Of a stretch of 64,000 nucleotides of DNA, positions 26,629 through 35,184 are shown in pieces. Numbering within the stretch: position 1 is the first letter of the stretch; each line of letters starts with the position of its first letter. A program made the position numbers and the translations under genes. A model generated the notes under the pieces. It was not told the origin of the DNA. It did not search any database and saw nothing but the letters and a program-made list of their open reading frames with translations. This DNA comes from Pseudomonadota bacterium (GTDB lineage: Bacteria > Pseudomonadota > Gammaproteobacteria > Steroidobacterales > Steroidobacteraceae), in the NCBI GenBank assembly GCA_023423935.1, contig JAFAEQ010000011.1, positions 109,784-173,783 of the forward strand, read 5' to 3'.

Positions 26629-27039
26629 GGTGCGGTCGCGGGATGCTGGGCTGCTGGGTACTGGGCTGCTGGCCAGAGCCGCGCGGCGGCGCCGCTGGGT
26701 TCCATTTCAGTCGAAGATTTTCCGGGATGTCCGGCTAAAGCCGGGCTAAAGCCGGACCCACAGCGACAAGCGTTTTCTCTGGCTAGCGCACCAGCAGACC
26801 AGTTGGCTAGCGGCTTCTTTCGTGGGTTCGACTTCAGTCGAACATTTTGCGGGTTGTCCGGTTAAAACCGGACCCACAGCGATCTTACAAGTTGGCTAGC
26901 CTCTTCTCTGGCTAACGCCCTCTTCGCGAAGTCGATGCCTTCCGTGAGCGCGCGAAGGTGGAGTGAGGCACTTGTGCTTGCGTACGTGCCTGCCGGCGGC
27001 TGGTTGACGGTCGGAGGGTAAGTAACCGTCGTTCCGTAC
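26629..27039. repeat. Repeat-rich gap between chpC and rsmE
   Basis: This 411-base gap is largely built from repeats. It holds a degenerate octamer-type stretch (26641-26677), two REP-like paired palindromes (26694-26763 and 26822-26877), a clean 32-base octamer arm in inverse orientation (26779-26810: CTGGCTAG, CGCACCAG, CAGACCAG, TTGGCTAG) and a decayed fragment near 26887-26920. No open frame in it looks real. Confidence 0.8.
26822..26877. repeat. REPIN-like pair of inverted palindromes
   Basis: The unit reads GTGGG, hairpin TTCGACT/AGTCGAA, a linker, hairpin GTCCGGTT/AACCGGAC, CCCAC. The outer GTGGGT and ACCCAC pair, so the whole could fold as a small multi-branched structure. The copy at 26694-26763 has the same plan with an internal duplication of GCTAAAGCCGG. 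No RAYT transposase gene is in the window. Confidence 0.8.
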
Positions 27040-27774
27040 TTACTGCAAATCGCCCCACAATGCCTGCAACACCGTCAACGCCACCACACCGGCTGTCTCG
27101 GTTCGGAGCACGCGCGGGCCGAGACGCACCGGCATGAAGCCGGCCTTCTGAGCGGCCGAGATCTCGTCGTCGTCGAGTCCGCCTTCCGGGCCGATCAAGA
27201 GATCGACTTTGTTGGGCAGGCTTGCGATGCCGGCGAGCGAAGCGGGTGCGGAAGGGCTCAGGACCAGACGCATGCCTTCCTTACGCACGTTCGCGAAATA
27301 GTCCCGTAGCGACACGGGCGCGCCCACGGCGGGAATCCTGGAGCGACCGCATTGCTCGCAGGCACTGATGACGATCGCGCGCCAGTGCGATTGCTTCTTC
27401 GCCGCCTGCTTTTCATCCAGTCGCACGACGCTGCGTGCGCTCAGCACGGGCGCGATCGAAGCGACACCGAGCTCAGTGGCCTTCTGCAGCGTCCAATCCA
27501 TGCGCTCACCACGTGAGACGCCCTGGATGAGTGTGATCTTGAGCGGCGATTCGCTGGTGGTGGGCGTCGGGTTGCGCAGCCTCACCGACACGGTGTCGCC
27601 GTCGATGTCGACGATCTCGCTGGGATAGTCGTTGCCGCTGCCATCGAAGACGGTGAGCGGCGCGCCGGCGCGCATGCGCAGCACTCGACCGACGTGATAG
27701 GCGCCGGCAGAAGGCAATGTGACGACAGCGCCGCTCGCGAGCGGGCCTTCGCAGAAAATTCGGGTCAGCCTCAT
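27040..27774 (-). CDS. rsmE: 16S rRNA (uracil-1498-N3)-methyltransferase
   Basis: RsmE methylates U1498 of 16S rRNA with S-adenosylmethionine. The 244 residues have an N-terminal PUA-like part (MRLTRIFCEGPL, HVGRVLRMRAG, VFDGSGNDYPSEI) and a C-terminal SPOUT domain with the knot motifs LLIGPEGGLDDDEI and VRLGPRVLRTETA. The start ATG 27774 follows AAGGGGG. The frame stays open far upstream only because it runs through a heptamer repeat array; that extension has no domain. Confidence 0.94.
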   Translation of the reverse strand: MRLTRIFCEGPLASGAVVTLPSAGAYHVGRVLRMRAGAPLTVFDGSGNDYPSEIVDIDGDTVSVRLRNPTPTTSESPLKITLIQGVSRGERMDWTLQKATELGVASIAPVLSARSVVRLDEKQAAKKQSHWRAIVISACEQCGRSRIPAVGAPVSLRDYFANVRKEGMRLVLSPSAPASLAGIASLPNKVDLLIGPEGGLDDDEISAAQKAGFMPVRLGPRVLRTETAGVVALTVLQALWGDLQ

Positions 27775-27850
27775 GGTCCCCCTTCGTTGGGTAAACGCAT
27801 CCGGTGCTTCGAGTTGGAATTGTAGCGAAGCAAGCAAGCGCCGTGCCGTG

Positions 27851-28032
27851 GGAATGGGAGGAGCAATGAGCAATGAGCAATGAGCAATGAGTAGTGAGCA
27901 ATGAGGAATGCGGAATGAGGAATGAGGAATGGGCAGGCAGGAGGAATGGGCAATCAGGGAATGGCTTGTCGGGAGGGCATCGTCCTGCCATTCCCATTCC
28001 TCACCCCAACTTCCCGTTCCTTGCCCGCTCCT
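27851..28032. repeat. Heptamer array in the rsmE/ampD divergent gap
   Basis: The left arm (about 27851-27962) is a run of degenerate heptamers, GAGCAAT passing into GAGTAGT and then GAGGAAT. The right arm (about 27986-28032) is the degenerate inverse with CCATTCC and CATTCCT-like units. It fills the divergent promoter region, so transcripts of rsmE and ampD must start inside or beside it. The pattern recalls the heptameric STRR repeats of filamentous cyanobacteria. Confidence 0.85.
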
Positions 28033-28045
28033 CCACAATCTGCCG

Positions 28046-28633
28046 ATGACACTTCTTTACACCGACGAGCTGGCACCGATCGATCTGGCTTCGGGCACGC
28101 TGCGAACGGCGCGGCAGGTGCCTTCGCCGAACTGCGACGATCGTCCGCCCGGCGTCGTGGCGGATCTGATCGTGGTGCATGGCATCAGTCTGCCGCCCGA
28201 TGAATTCGATGGTCCATGGATCGATGCGCTTTTTACCAACCGGCTGCCCGCGCATGAGCATCCGTACTTCGCCACGATTGCGGACCGGCGCGTGTCGTCG
28301 CATCTGCTCATCCGGCGCGATGGCTCGATCGTTCAGTACGTTCCGTTTCATAAGCGCGCCTGGCATGCGGGTGTATCGAGTTACGAGGGGCGCGAGAAGT
28401 GCAACGACTTCTCCATCGGGATCGAGCTGGAAGGGGCGGACCTGATTCCGTATGAGCCCGAGCAATATCGCTCACTGACCGAGACCATCCTGCAGTTGTG
28501 TGCGGCGTATTCCTCGCTATCGCTTCAGCGCATTGCCGGGCACAGCGACATCGCGCCGGGACGCAAGACCGACCCGGGCCCTGCTTTCGACTGGATGCGG
28601 TTTCGGGCGTTGCTGCGAGCGCGTCGCCCATGA
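28046..28633 (+). CDS. ampD: 1,6-anhydro-N-acetylmuramyl-L-alanine amidase AmpD
   Basis: AmpD cleaves the amide between anhydro-muramic acid and the stem peptide during cytosolic cell-wall recycling. The 195 residues have the zinc His in LIVVHGISLPP, a catalytic Glu in IGIELEGAD, and the later zinc ligands His and Asp in AGHSDIAPGRKTDPGPAFDW. No signal peptide is present, as expected for AmpD. The start is ATG 28046, in the region after the heptamer array. Its stop overlaps the next start. Confidence 0.93.
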   Translation: MTLLYTDELAPIDLASGTLRTARQVPSPNCDDRPPGVVADLIVVHGISLPPDEFDGPWIDALFTNRLPAHEHPYFATIADRRVSSHLLIRRDGSIVQYVPFHKRAWHAGVSSYEGREKCNDFSIGIELEGADLIPYEPEQYRSLTETILQLCAAYSSLSLQRIAGHSDIAPGRKTDPGPAFDWMRFRALLRARRP

Positions 28634-29475
28634 GGGCGCTGTTGTTGGCGTGCGCGCTGCTGTTCGGCGCGCATTCGATGGCTCACGCCTCGGCATCACG
28701 CATCGTGAGTCTGGCTCCCAATCTCACCGAGCTTGCGTTCGCGGCCGGCGCAGGGCCTCGCATGGTAGGTACCGTCGAATACAGCGACTATCCGGCACAA
28801 GCCCGGGCTCTGCCTCGTGTCGGCGATGCATTCCGCGTCGACTTCGAGCGGCTGCTGGCGCTGCGCCCGGATGCCGTCCTGGTGTGGGAGCCTGGCACTC
28901 CGCCCGGTGTCGTACAGCGACTGAAGGATCTGCGACTCAATGTCGTCACGATCAGAACGCATCGGCTTGCGGATATCGGCGCTGCGCTTCGCACGCTGGG
29001 TGAGCTCGCCGATACGAAAGTGCAGGCCGAGGCAGCGGCGCAATCGTTCGAAAAGAGCATCGAGGACTTGCGCCTCGAGTACAGCGGCAAGCCCGTCGTG
29101 ACGGTCTTCCTGCAGGTGAACGATCGACCGATCTACACCGTGAACGGCAAGCAGATCATGAGCGAGGTGCTCACCTTGTGCGGCGGACGCAATGTATTCG
29201 CCGATCTGAACGAGCTGGCGCCCCAAGTCGGTGTCGAAGCCGTGATCGCTACGGATCCGCAGATGATCATTCTGACCGGCGATGCACAGGAGGCCGGCGC
29301 GGCGCAGTGGCAGCGGTGGAAGCAGATGACCGCTGTGCGAGCAGGCAATGTGATGCTCGTCGATGCAGACGATCTGGCGCGCTCGGCGCCGCGGCTCGCG
29401 CAAGGGGCCGCCACGTTGTGTCGCACTCTCGAGACGGGTCGCCAGCACCTCGGGCAGCTACAATCCGCCCGCTAG
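28630..29475 (+). CDS. Periplasmic cobalamin-type binding protein (BtuF-like)
   Basis: A 281-residue protein with a cleavable signal peptide ending near HASA and a class III (helical-linker) binding fold: RIVSLAPNLTELAFAAGAG, VGTVEYSDYPAQARALPRVG, LLALRPDAVLVW, and YTVNGKQIMSEVLTLCGGRNVF. Such proteins deliver vitamin B12 or ferric siderophores to ABC importers. No permease or ATPase gene is adjacent, so the partner must be elsewhere. ATG 28630 overlaps the ampD stop, an ATGA junction. Confidence 0.85.
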   Translation: MRALLLACALLFGAHSMAHASASRIVSLAPNLTELAFAAGAGPRMVGTVEYSDYPAQARALPRVGDAFRVDFERLLALRPDAVLVWEPGTPPGVVQRLKDLRLNVVTIRTHRLADIGAALRTLGELADTKVQAEAAAQSFEKSIEDLRLEYSGKPVVTVFLQVNDRPIYTVNGKQIMSEVLTLCGGRNVFADLNELAPQVGVEAVIATDPQMIILTGDAQEAGAAQWQRWKQMTAVRAGNVMLVDADDLARSAPRLAQGAATLCRTLETGRQHLGQLQSAR

Positions 29476-29483
29476 AGGCGGAT
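29463..29483 (+). terminator. Hairpin spanning the btuF-like stop codon
   Basis: ATCCGCC and GGCGGAT form a perfect 7-base stem with loop CGCTAGA that contains the TAG. No T-run follows. Confidence 0.4.
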
Positions 29484-29619
29484 CTCGCATGCGGGAGCGG
29501 CCGTCGAGGAGAGCGCTGGAATGTCTCATCTGTTTGCAAACGATTTGTCGTGGGTTCTCGCCCGCGACTGCAGAGCGCATCTTGATCGCGCCTGATCCCT
29601 CGCTGCCGGCCGTGTTTCG

Positions 29620-31074
29620 ATGAATCGCGCGAACGCTGCCCTGATCGCTTGGATCGCGTGTGTCGGCGCGCTGTGCTTCATGGGCATGTGGGGTGCGCGC
29701 CGCACGCACAACGGACCCGATTTCTTTCTCGCGAGCCGCCGGCTGAATACCGGCTGGATGTCACTCAGTTACTTGGCTAATGCATCACCCGCCTGGCTGC
29801 TGTTTTTGATTGCGGGATCGGCCTTTACCTGGGGCCTGGCCGCGGTATGGATCTGGGCGGCGATGGTGCTCGGATACGCGTTGAATCTTTTCTGGGTCGC
29901 GCCCCGGCTGCGTCAGCTCTCCATCGGGCAGGGCAGCCTTACACTCGTGCAGCTCCTGAGCAACGAAGCGGGCGATCGTCTGCAACCGCTGATCGTCCGC
30001 TCGGCCGCCGTGATCCTGTCTTTCGCCATGCTGCTCGAGATCGGCGCGATCCTGGCCGAGACGACGGACATCCTGGCCGCGAGCTTCGGATTCGATATGA
30101 CCTGGAGCGCGCTCACGGCAATGACCGTCCTCGTTGCCTTCGTGCTTGCGGGCGGTTTGTGGTCGATGGCGTTTGCCGATTCGGTGCAAGTCATCGTGCT
30201 GCTCGTGATTGCGATCTGCGTGCCGCTGCTTGCGATCGCGGTGTATCGGGACACGGAAGGAATCAGTGCTGCGTTGACGGCGTTGGATCCCGCCTACCGC
30301 GACTGGTTTGCGGGACGCTCCGGCGTGGTTGCCTTCGCCTTCGTTGCAGGTGTCAGCGCATTCGGGTTCGGTTTACTGGGGCAGCCGCACGCGCTGCAAC
30401 GTTTCATGGCCGCTCGCGATGAACATGCGCTCATGCTCGGCCGATGGATTGCACTTGCGATCGGAGCGTCGCTGTCCGGTCTCATGCTTCTGTGCGGCTG
30501 GTGCGCCGCGCTCATCTACGGCGGATTGCAGCATCCGCAGCGAGCGCTGTTCGCGATGGTCGAACGCAGCCTGCCGCCCGCACTGTCGGCCTGGATCGTA
30601 ACGCTCTTGCTCGGCGCGCTCTTGCTTGGCATCGGCAGTCGGCTGCTGGTGCTGTGCGCGGCGCTTTCCACGGACATGAAGCGATCCTTGTCGCCGCTCA
30701 CGTATGCGTGGGCTCGAATCGTCCTCGTGTTCTATGCGATCGCGGCTTTGTGTCTGTCACTCTGGAGCGGGATGCGGCTGACGGACCAGATCTTCCTCGG
30801 CTTCACCCTGTTGGGTTCGGCCTTCGGCCCGTTGGTACTCGTTCGTCTCAGCGGCAAACGCGTCCGGCCAGGCTCGACGCTGGGTGCCATGTGGGCTGCA
30901 GTCGTGCTCACGCTGCTGTTCCACGCACTGCCTGACTCGCCGGGCGATTTTCTCGAACGCGTGTTGCCGTTCGTCGCGGCGCTGGGCATTGCACTCTCGG
31001 GCGGCGAACGGCGGCGCAATCCTGATCGCGCAGATCGCGCGCAAGAGACGGTTCACGATCGAGTGCCGATTTAG
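29620..31074 (+). CDS. Sodium/solute symporter (SSS family, PutP-like)
   Basis: A 484-residue membrane protein with about 13 hydrophobic segments. The SSS motifs are RRTHNGPDFFLASRRLNTGW near the start, GSLTLVQLL, AGGLWSMAFADSVQ in the middle and GLLGQPHALQRFMAA. These place it in the PutP branch, which imports proline or other carboxylates with sodium; the substrate cannot be told from sequence alone. The frame starts 144 bases after the BtuF-like gene, so it may have its own promoter. Confidence 0.85.
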   Translation: MNRANAALIAWIACVGALCFMGMWGARRTHNGPDFFLASRRLNTGWMSLSYLANASPAWLLFLIAGSAFTWGLAAVWIWAAMVLGYALNLFWVAPRLRQLSIGQGSLTLVQLLSNEAGDRLQPLIVRSAAVILSFAMLLEIGAILAETTDILAASFGFDMTWSALTAMTVLVAFVLAGGLWSMAFADSVQVIVLLVIAICVPLLAIAVYRDTEGISAALTALDPAYRDWFAGRSGVVAFAFVAGVSAFGFGLLGQPHALQRFMAARDEHALMLGRWIALAIGASLSGLMLLCGWCAALIYGGLQHPQRALFAMVERSLPPALSAWIVTLLLGALLLGIGSRLLVLCAALSTDMKRSLSPLTYAWARIVLVFYAIAALCLSLWSGMRLTDQIFLGFTLLGSAFGPLVLVRLSGKRVRPGSTLGAMWAAVVLTLLFHALPDSPGDFLERVLPFVAALGIALSGGERRRNPDRADRAQETVHDRVPI

Positions 31075-31102
31075 ATCGGGCTGCTGGCCAGCGGGAGGCG
31101 AT

Positions 31103-31543
31103 ATGAAGAAGCGAGTTGGGAAATCGCCTTCGCGTGCTACGAGAGCCCAGGCAAGTGTCGGCACGAAAGAACGTGCGGTGCCACCTCAGGCCGGTTCATC
31201 GGCCGACATCGCTGGGCGCATTCTGGCGGCCGTTCGCAAGATTCCGCGCGGGCACGTGAGCACTTACGGCGATATCGCCGATGTCGCCGGTCTGCCGCGG
31301 CGCGCACGCCTCGTCGGCACGGTGTTGCGTCAATCGCCCCCGTCACGAGACTTGCCTTGGTTTCGCGTCATCAACGCGTCAGGCCGAATCTCATTCCCCG
31401 TGGGTTCGGATGCGTACAAGACACAACGCACCAAACTCGAAGCCGAAGGCATCGTCTTCATCGGCGGCCGAGTGAATCTCGCGAAGCACGGCTGGCCGCA
31501 GCGCGAAGCGCAGCTCGATGAGCTGCTGTGGAAGATGGACTGA
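31103..31543 (+). CDS. atl: Alkyltransferase-like protein (MGMT fold without the acceptor Cys)
   Basis: A 146-residue protein with the DNA-binding domain of O6-alkylguanine transferases (GHVSTYGDIADVAGLPRRARLVGTVLR). At the active site the PCHRV motif is replaced by PWFRVI (residues 85-90), so the methyl-accepting cysteine is absent. Alkyltransferase-like proteins bind O6-alkylguanine and recruit nucleotide excision repair. Trp for Cys is their hallmark; the Phe in place of His is less usual. About 40 basic residues precede the domain. GGGAGG at 31093 supports the start. Confidence 0.85.
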   Translation: MKKRVGKSPSRATRAQASVGTKERAVPPQAGSSADIAGRILAAVRKIPRGHVSTYGDIADVAGLPRRARLVGTVLRQSPPSRDLPWFRVINASGRISFPVGSDAYKTQRTKLEAEGIVFIGGRVNLAKHGWPQREAQLDELLWKMD

Positions 31544-31698
31544 GGCGGGCGCCTAAGGCTTTGCAGGCCATCGACTAAAGTCGAACGTCCCAGGGACAGA
31601 AGCGGCAGCTCGATTCTCGTCAATCTCCTAACCCGATTCCCGCGCCCCCAACGTTCATGGAAGCAACGGACGCGCAGTGCGGCCGATGGGAGTGCTTC

Positions 31699-33435
31699 AT
31701 GAGGTCTTATGTCCGCTCGATGTCACTGGTGGCTGCCGCAGTCGTGATGGCGGGGTGCGTGTCGCATCGCGACAGCGAGTCCGGGAAGCGGTCTGAGGCA
31801 CGAGCGGCCGGCGAGTCGCAACGCGCCACGAACCGGCAACGCGAGCAGGATGCGAGTGATCGGATGGAAGAAATTGCCGTAGCAGAGGCACGGCAAGCTC
31901 AAGTGAGCCGGGAGTCGCTGCCAGGGGCGCCGATGCCCGCATCGCTGGCCAGGACTGCCTTTGCGCCGCCGATGGTCTATCAGCCTCCCGCAAACACCGA
32001 GCAGTACGAGCACAACAACGACAATCCGATTCATCGTGCGGCAGAGGATCCGGTGTCCACGTTCTCGATCGACGTCGACACCGGTGCGTACGCCAACGTC
32101 CGTCGCTTTCTGAACGACGGTCAGTTGCCGCCGCAGGATGCCGTGCGCATCGAGGAGATGATCAACTACTTCGACTACCAGTACGCGCCTCCTGCCAATC
32201 GCGACGTGCCTTTCAAGGTGTCGACCGAGCTCGCGCAGGCTCCGTGGAAACAGGATGCGTGGCTGCTGCGAGTCGGCATCAAGGGATTCGAGGTGGCGGC
32301 GAGCGAGCGTCCGGCGGCCAATCTCGTGTTCCTGATCGATGTTTCGGGATCGATGCAATCGCCCGACAAGTTGCCGCTGCTCAAGAATGCGTTTCGTCTG
32401 CTGACCGATCAGCTCACCGCGCGCGATCGCGTTTCGATGGTGGTCTATGCGGGCAGCTCCGGTGTGGTGCTGCAGCCGACGCCCGGGGACCAGAAACAGA
32501 AGATCCGCGATGCGATAAATCAACTCGAGGCAGGCGGCAGCACGAACGGCGCGGAAGGCATCGAACGTGCGTATCAGCTCGCGCGCGCCGCGCATATCGA
32601 CAAAGGTATCAACCGGGTGGTGCTTGCGACCGACGGCGATTTCAACGTCGGCGTCGTCAACTTCGAGGCTCTCGTCGATATGGCGGAGCGTCAGCGTGCC
32701 TCGGGGACGGCGTTGACGACGCTCGGCTTCGGCACGGGCAACTACAACGACAAACTGCTCGAGCGATTGGCGGATGCAGGCAATGGCAACTACGCCTATG
32801 TCGACTCGCTGTCGGAGGCACGCAAAGTGCTCGTGTCCGAGCTTTCATCCACGCTCTTCACGATTGCGAAAGACGTGAAGATCCAGGTCGAGTTCAATCC
32901 GGCTGAAGTCCTCGAGTATCGACTGATCGGCTACGAGAACCGAATGCTCGCACGCGAGGATTTCAATAACGACAAGGTCGATGCCGGCGATATCGGCGCA
33001 GGACATCGCATCACCGCGTTGTACGAAGTCGTGCCCGTGGGTGCGCAAGGCCGCGTCGATCCCCTGCGCTATGGCTCGAACAAGGCTGTCCATGGCAAGG
33101 GGAACGGTGAGATCGCGAACGTGCGTCTGCGCTACAAGCTGCCCGATGCGGACAACAGTCGTCTGCTCGAGTATCCGATTCAGCGCAGCTCGCTGGTCGC
33201 GTCCGACAAGGCCTCTGCGGATCTGCGCTTTGCCGCGAGTGTCGCCGCGTTCGGGCAGTTGCTCCGAGGCGGCAAGTACGTCGGCAACTACAGCTATGAC
33301 GACGTTGAGCATTTGGCGAAAGGCGCATTGAGCAACGATGACCAGGGCTATCGTCGGGAGTTCGTCTCGCTCGTTGCGCTCGCACGCGCCCTGAGTCCGG
33401 ATGCCGGCGAGCGGGTGGGCCAGATCAGCGAATGA
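31699..33435 (+). CDS. Von Willebrand factor type A domain lipoprotein (YfbK-like)
   Basis: About 578 residues. The signal segment ends in VVMAGC, a lipobox. A polar linker precedes the conserved DPVSTFSIDVDTGAYANVRRFL block, then a vWA domain with MIDAS residues in FLIDVSGSM (Asp214) and ATDGDFNVG, and a C-terminal DUF3520-like region (NPAEVLEYRLIGYENRML). Such proteins are found beside ECF sigma factors, as here, and probably face the periplasm; function unknown. ATG 31699 follows GGGAG; an ATG at 31657 would place the lipobox too deep. Confidence 0.88.
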   Translation: MRSYVRSMSLVAAAVVMAGCVSHRDSESGKRSEARAAGESQRATNRQREQDASDRMEEIAVAEARQAQVSRESLPGAPMPASLARTAFAPPMVYQPPANTEQYEHNNDNPIHRAAEDPVSTFSIDVDTGAYANVRRFLNDGQLPPQDAVRIEEMINYFDYQYAPPANRDVPFKVSTELAQAPWKQDAWLLRVGIKGFEVAASERPAANLVFLIDVSGSMQSPDKLPLLKNAFRLLTDQLTARDRVSMVVYAGSSGVVLQPTPGDQKQKIRDAINQLEAGGSTNGAEGIERAYQLARAAHIDKGINRVVLATDGDFNVGVVNFEALVDMAERQRASGTALTTLGFGTGNYNDKLLERLADAGNGNYAYVDSLSEARKVLVSELSSTLFTIAKDVKIQVEFNPAEVLEYRLIGYENRMLAREDFNNDKVDAGDIGAGHRITALYEVVPVGAQGRVDPLRYGSNKAVHGKGNGEIANVRLRYKLPDADNSRLLEYPIQRSSLVASDKASADLRFAASVAAFGQLLRGGKYVGNYSYDDVEHLAKGALSNDDQGYRREFVSLVALARALSPDAGERVGQISE

Positions 33436-33495
33436 TCGATCATGTTGCGAACTGGCAGCTTTCCGTCCGCGCTCGGCCTGGGCTACGCTGATTGC

Positions 33496-34197
33496 ATGGA
33501 TGTGAAGGACGTATCGGCGAGCCGCTTGAGCGACGAGGCGTCGTTGGACGTGCTGCCGACAGGTATGGCGCTGACCCTCGTCGCGCCTGCTGCACGGACA
33601 GATGCGGTTGCGCGTGAGGAAGATGACGCTGCGCTGATGCTGCGCTATCGCGACGGCGATGTACGGGCATTTGAATTGCTGTATCAGCGTCACAAGGGGC
33701 CGCTGTATCGCTATCTGTCCCGACTGTGCCGCAATTCGGAGCTCGCGAACGATATCTATCAGGAGGTGTGGAGCAAGGTGATCGCAAGCCGCGATCGCTA
33801 CGAGGTCCGCGCCCAGTTCAATACGTTTCTGTATCGCATCGCGCACAATGCGGCGATCGATCATTTCCGCCGATCGGGGCGTCAGCCGCAGCATCGTGTG
33901 GACGATGCGGCCGAGCTCGAAGATCAGCTGCCCGCGTCGCCGGAAGTTCAACCGGAGGCGCAGGCGGCTCACATGGAAGTGCGTGCGTCGTTGCGGCGAG
34001 CGCTCGCGCAGTTGCCGGCGGAACAGCGCGATGTGTTCCTGCTTTATGAGGAAAGCGGTCTGAGTCTCGAACAGATCGGTCAGGTGACCGGCGTCACCAT
34101 GGAGACGGCCAAGAGTCGCTTGCGCTACGCCATCGCCAAACTGCGAGCGGCATTGCATGCGCATCGCCCGTCCAGCCCAGAGAGTATTCAATCGTGA
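33496..34197 (+). CDS. ECF-type RNA polymerase sigma factor
   Basis: About 233 residues. Sigma region 2 is at AFELLYQRHKGPLYRYLSRL through DIYQEVWSKVIA to FLYRIAHNAAIDHFRR, and region 4 at LAQLPAEQRDVFLLYEESGLSLEQIG with the recognition helix METAKSRLRYAIAKLR. Both fit extracytoplasmic-function sigma factors. It lies between the vWA lipoprotein and a probable anti-sigma gene whose GTG overlaps its stop, so the three likely form a regulated envelope unit. The start is uncertain: ATG 33496 is used, 33442 and 33565 are alternatives. Confidence 0.88.
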   Translation: MDVKDVSASRLSDEASLDVLPTGMALTLVAPAARTDAVAREEDDAALMLRYRDGDVRAFELLYQRHKGPLYRYLSRLCRNSELANDIYQEVWSKVIASRDRYEVRAQFNTFLYRIAHNAAIDHFRRSGRQPQHRVDDAAELEDQLPASPEVQPEAQAAHMEVRASLRRALAQLPAEQRDVFLLYEESGLSLEQIGQVTGVTMETAKSRLRYAIAKLRAALHAHRPSSPESIQS

Positions 34198-35174
34198 GCG
34201 GCCATAGCGAAGATCGAGAGCTCGAGGAGTACCTGAAGGGCGACTCCGCGGTATCGCGACGCTATCGGGAGCTTCCGGGCGATGATGTTCCGTCTGCGCT
34301 CGATTGCAGCATCCTCGCGCAGGCCCGGGAGGCCGTGCAGCATTCAGCCGTGCAGCCGCAGACAGACGATCTCGCCCGGGTGCGTAGCCGGCAACGTCGA
34401 CTGATGAAATGGGCATTACCGACGACGCTCGCGGCGTGCGCATTGCTCGGCGTGTCCGTCGTGATGCGCAGTCAGTTACCTCACGCACCTGTGACGTCCG
34501 AAGCGACCGTTCAGGCCGAGCAGCCGCCGGCACCTGCGGCCGCGGCGCGAGGGGAGGACAGCAAGGCGGCGCCCGCTTCGGACAACCTGGTACTGATCGC
34601 GCCGCCACGCAATGCAGTCACGGAGTTTTCCGAACTGGCCACTTCGCGAGAGGCACATGCGGCACGCGAGCGCGAAGAAGCGAAGCGGAGGGAATCCCGT
34701 CGCGATGCGCAGCCGACGCAAGCAGCGCGCATGGAGGCTGCGAGCCAGCGCCAAATGGCGATGTCGCCGCCGCCGCCTCCGCCTCCGCCGCCCGCGCTCG
34801 AAGAGCGTGCCGCAGGTCAGATCGCTCCCGCGGCGCCGGCTCCATTGCCTGCGCCGGTGGCAAAGACGGCGATGCAGATGCCGCAGAGCAGTGCCATCGA
34901 GAGTTCAGTGCGAGATGTGACGAACACGAACGAAGAGCAACACATGCAAGCTTCCATTCAGCGCGGCACCGTCGCGGACGACTCGGACAACGCTATGAAG
35001 CAACAGCTCGAGAGCCTGGCGCGGCCACCCGAGAAATGGCTCGAAGAAATTCGCAAGCTGCGCCGTACCGGGGAAACGCGTGAGGCCGATGTCCAATGGA
35101 GCGAGTTCCGTAAGCTGTACCCGGATTACGAGGTGGCTATCGGGGATCTTGCGCGAGGCGAAGCACGCAATTAG
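34194..35174 (+). CDS. Probable anti-sigma factor, single-pass membrane protein
   Basis: A 326-residue protein with a polar N-terminal part, one membrane segment at about residues 74-92 (LPTTLAACALLGVSVVM), and a long Ala/Pro-rich periplasmic region containing nine prolines in a row and a basic coiled stretch. The C-terminal 60 residues (PPEKWLEEIRKLRRTG, WSEFRKLYPDYEV) look folded. Overlap with the sigma gene and the topology suggest an anti-sigma factor, but no zinc HxxxCxxC motif is present. The function is inferred from context. Confidence 0.65.
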   Translation: MSGHSEDRELEEYLKGDSAVSRRYRELPGDDVPSALDCSILAQAREAVQHSAVQPQTDDLARVRSRQRRLMKWALPTTLAACALLGVSVVMRSQLPHAPVTSEATVQAEQPPAPAAAARGEDSKAAPASDNLVLIAPPRNAVTEFSELATSREAHAAREREEAKRRESRRDAQPTQAARMEAASQRQMAMSPPPPPPPPPALEERAAGQIAPAAPAPLPAPVAKTAMQMPQSSAIESSVRDVTNTNEEQHMQASIQRGTVADDSDNAMKQQLESLARPPEKWLEEIRKLRRTGETREADVQWSEFRKLYPDYEVAIGDLARGEARN

Positions 35175-35184
35175 CGGTGCTGTT

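Noticed and set aside
27775..28038. N-terminal extension of RsmE rich in His, Ser, Leu and Ile
   Set aside because: It is the translation of the heptamer array; the family start and a ribosome site lie at 27774.
28590..28630. Cobalamin riboswitch before the BtuF-like gene
   Set aside because: The gene overlaps ampD by four bases, so there is no leader to hold one.
32845..34608. 587-codon minus-strand frame opposite the vWA and sigma genes
   Set aside because: Spans two well-supported genes and their gap, with no motif of its own.
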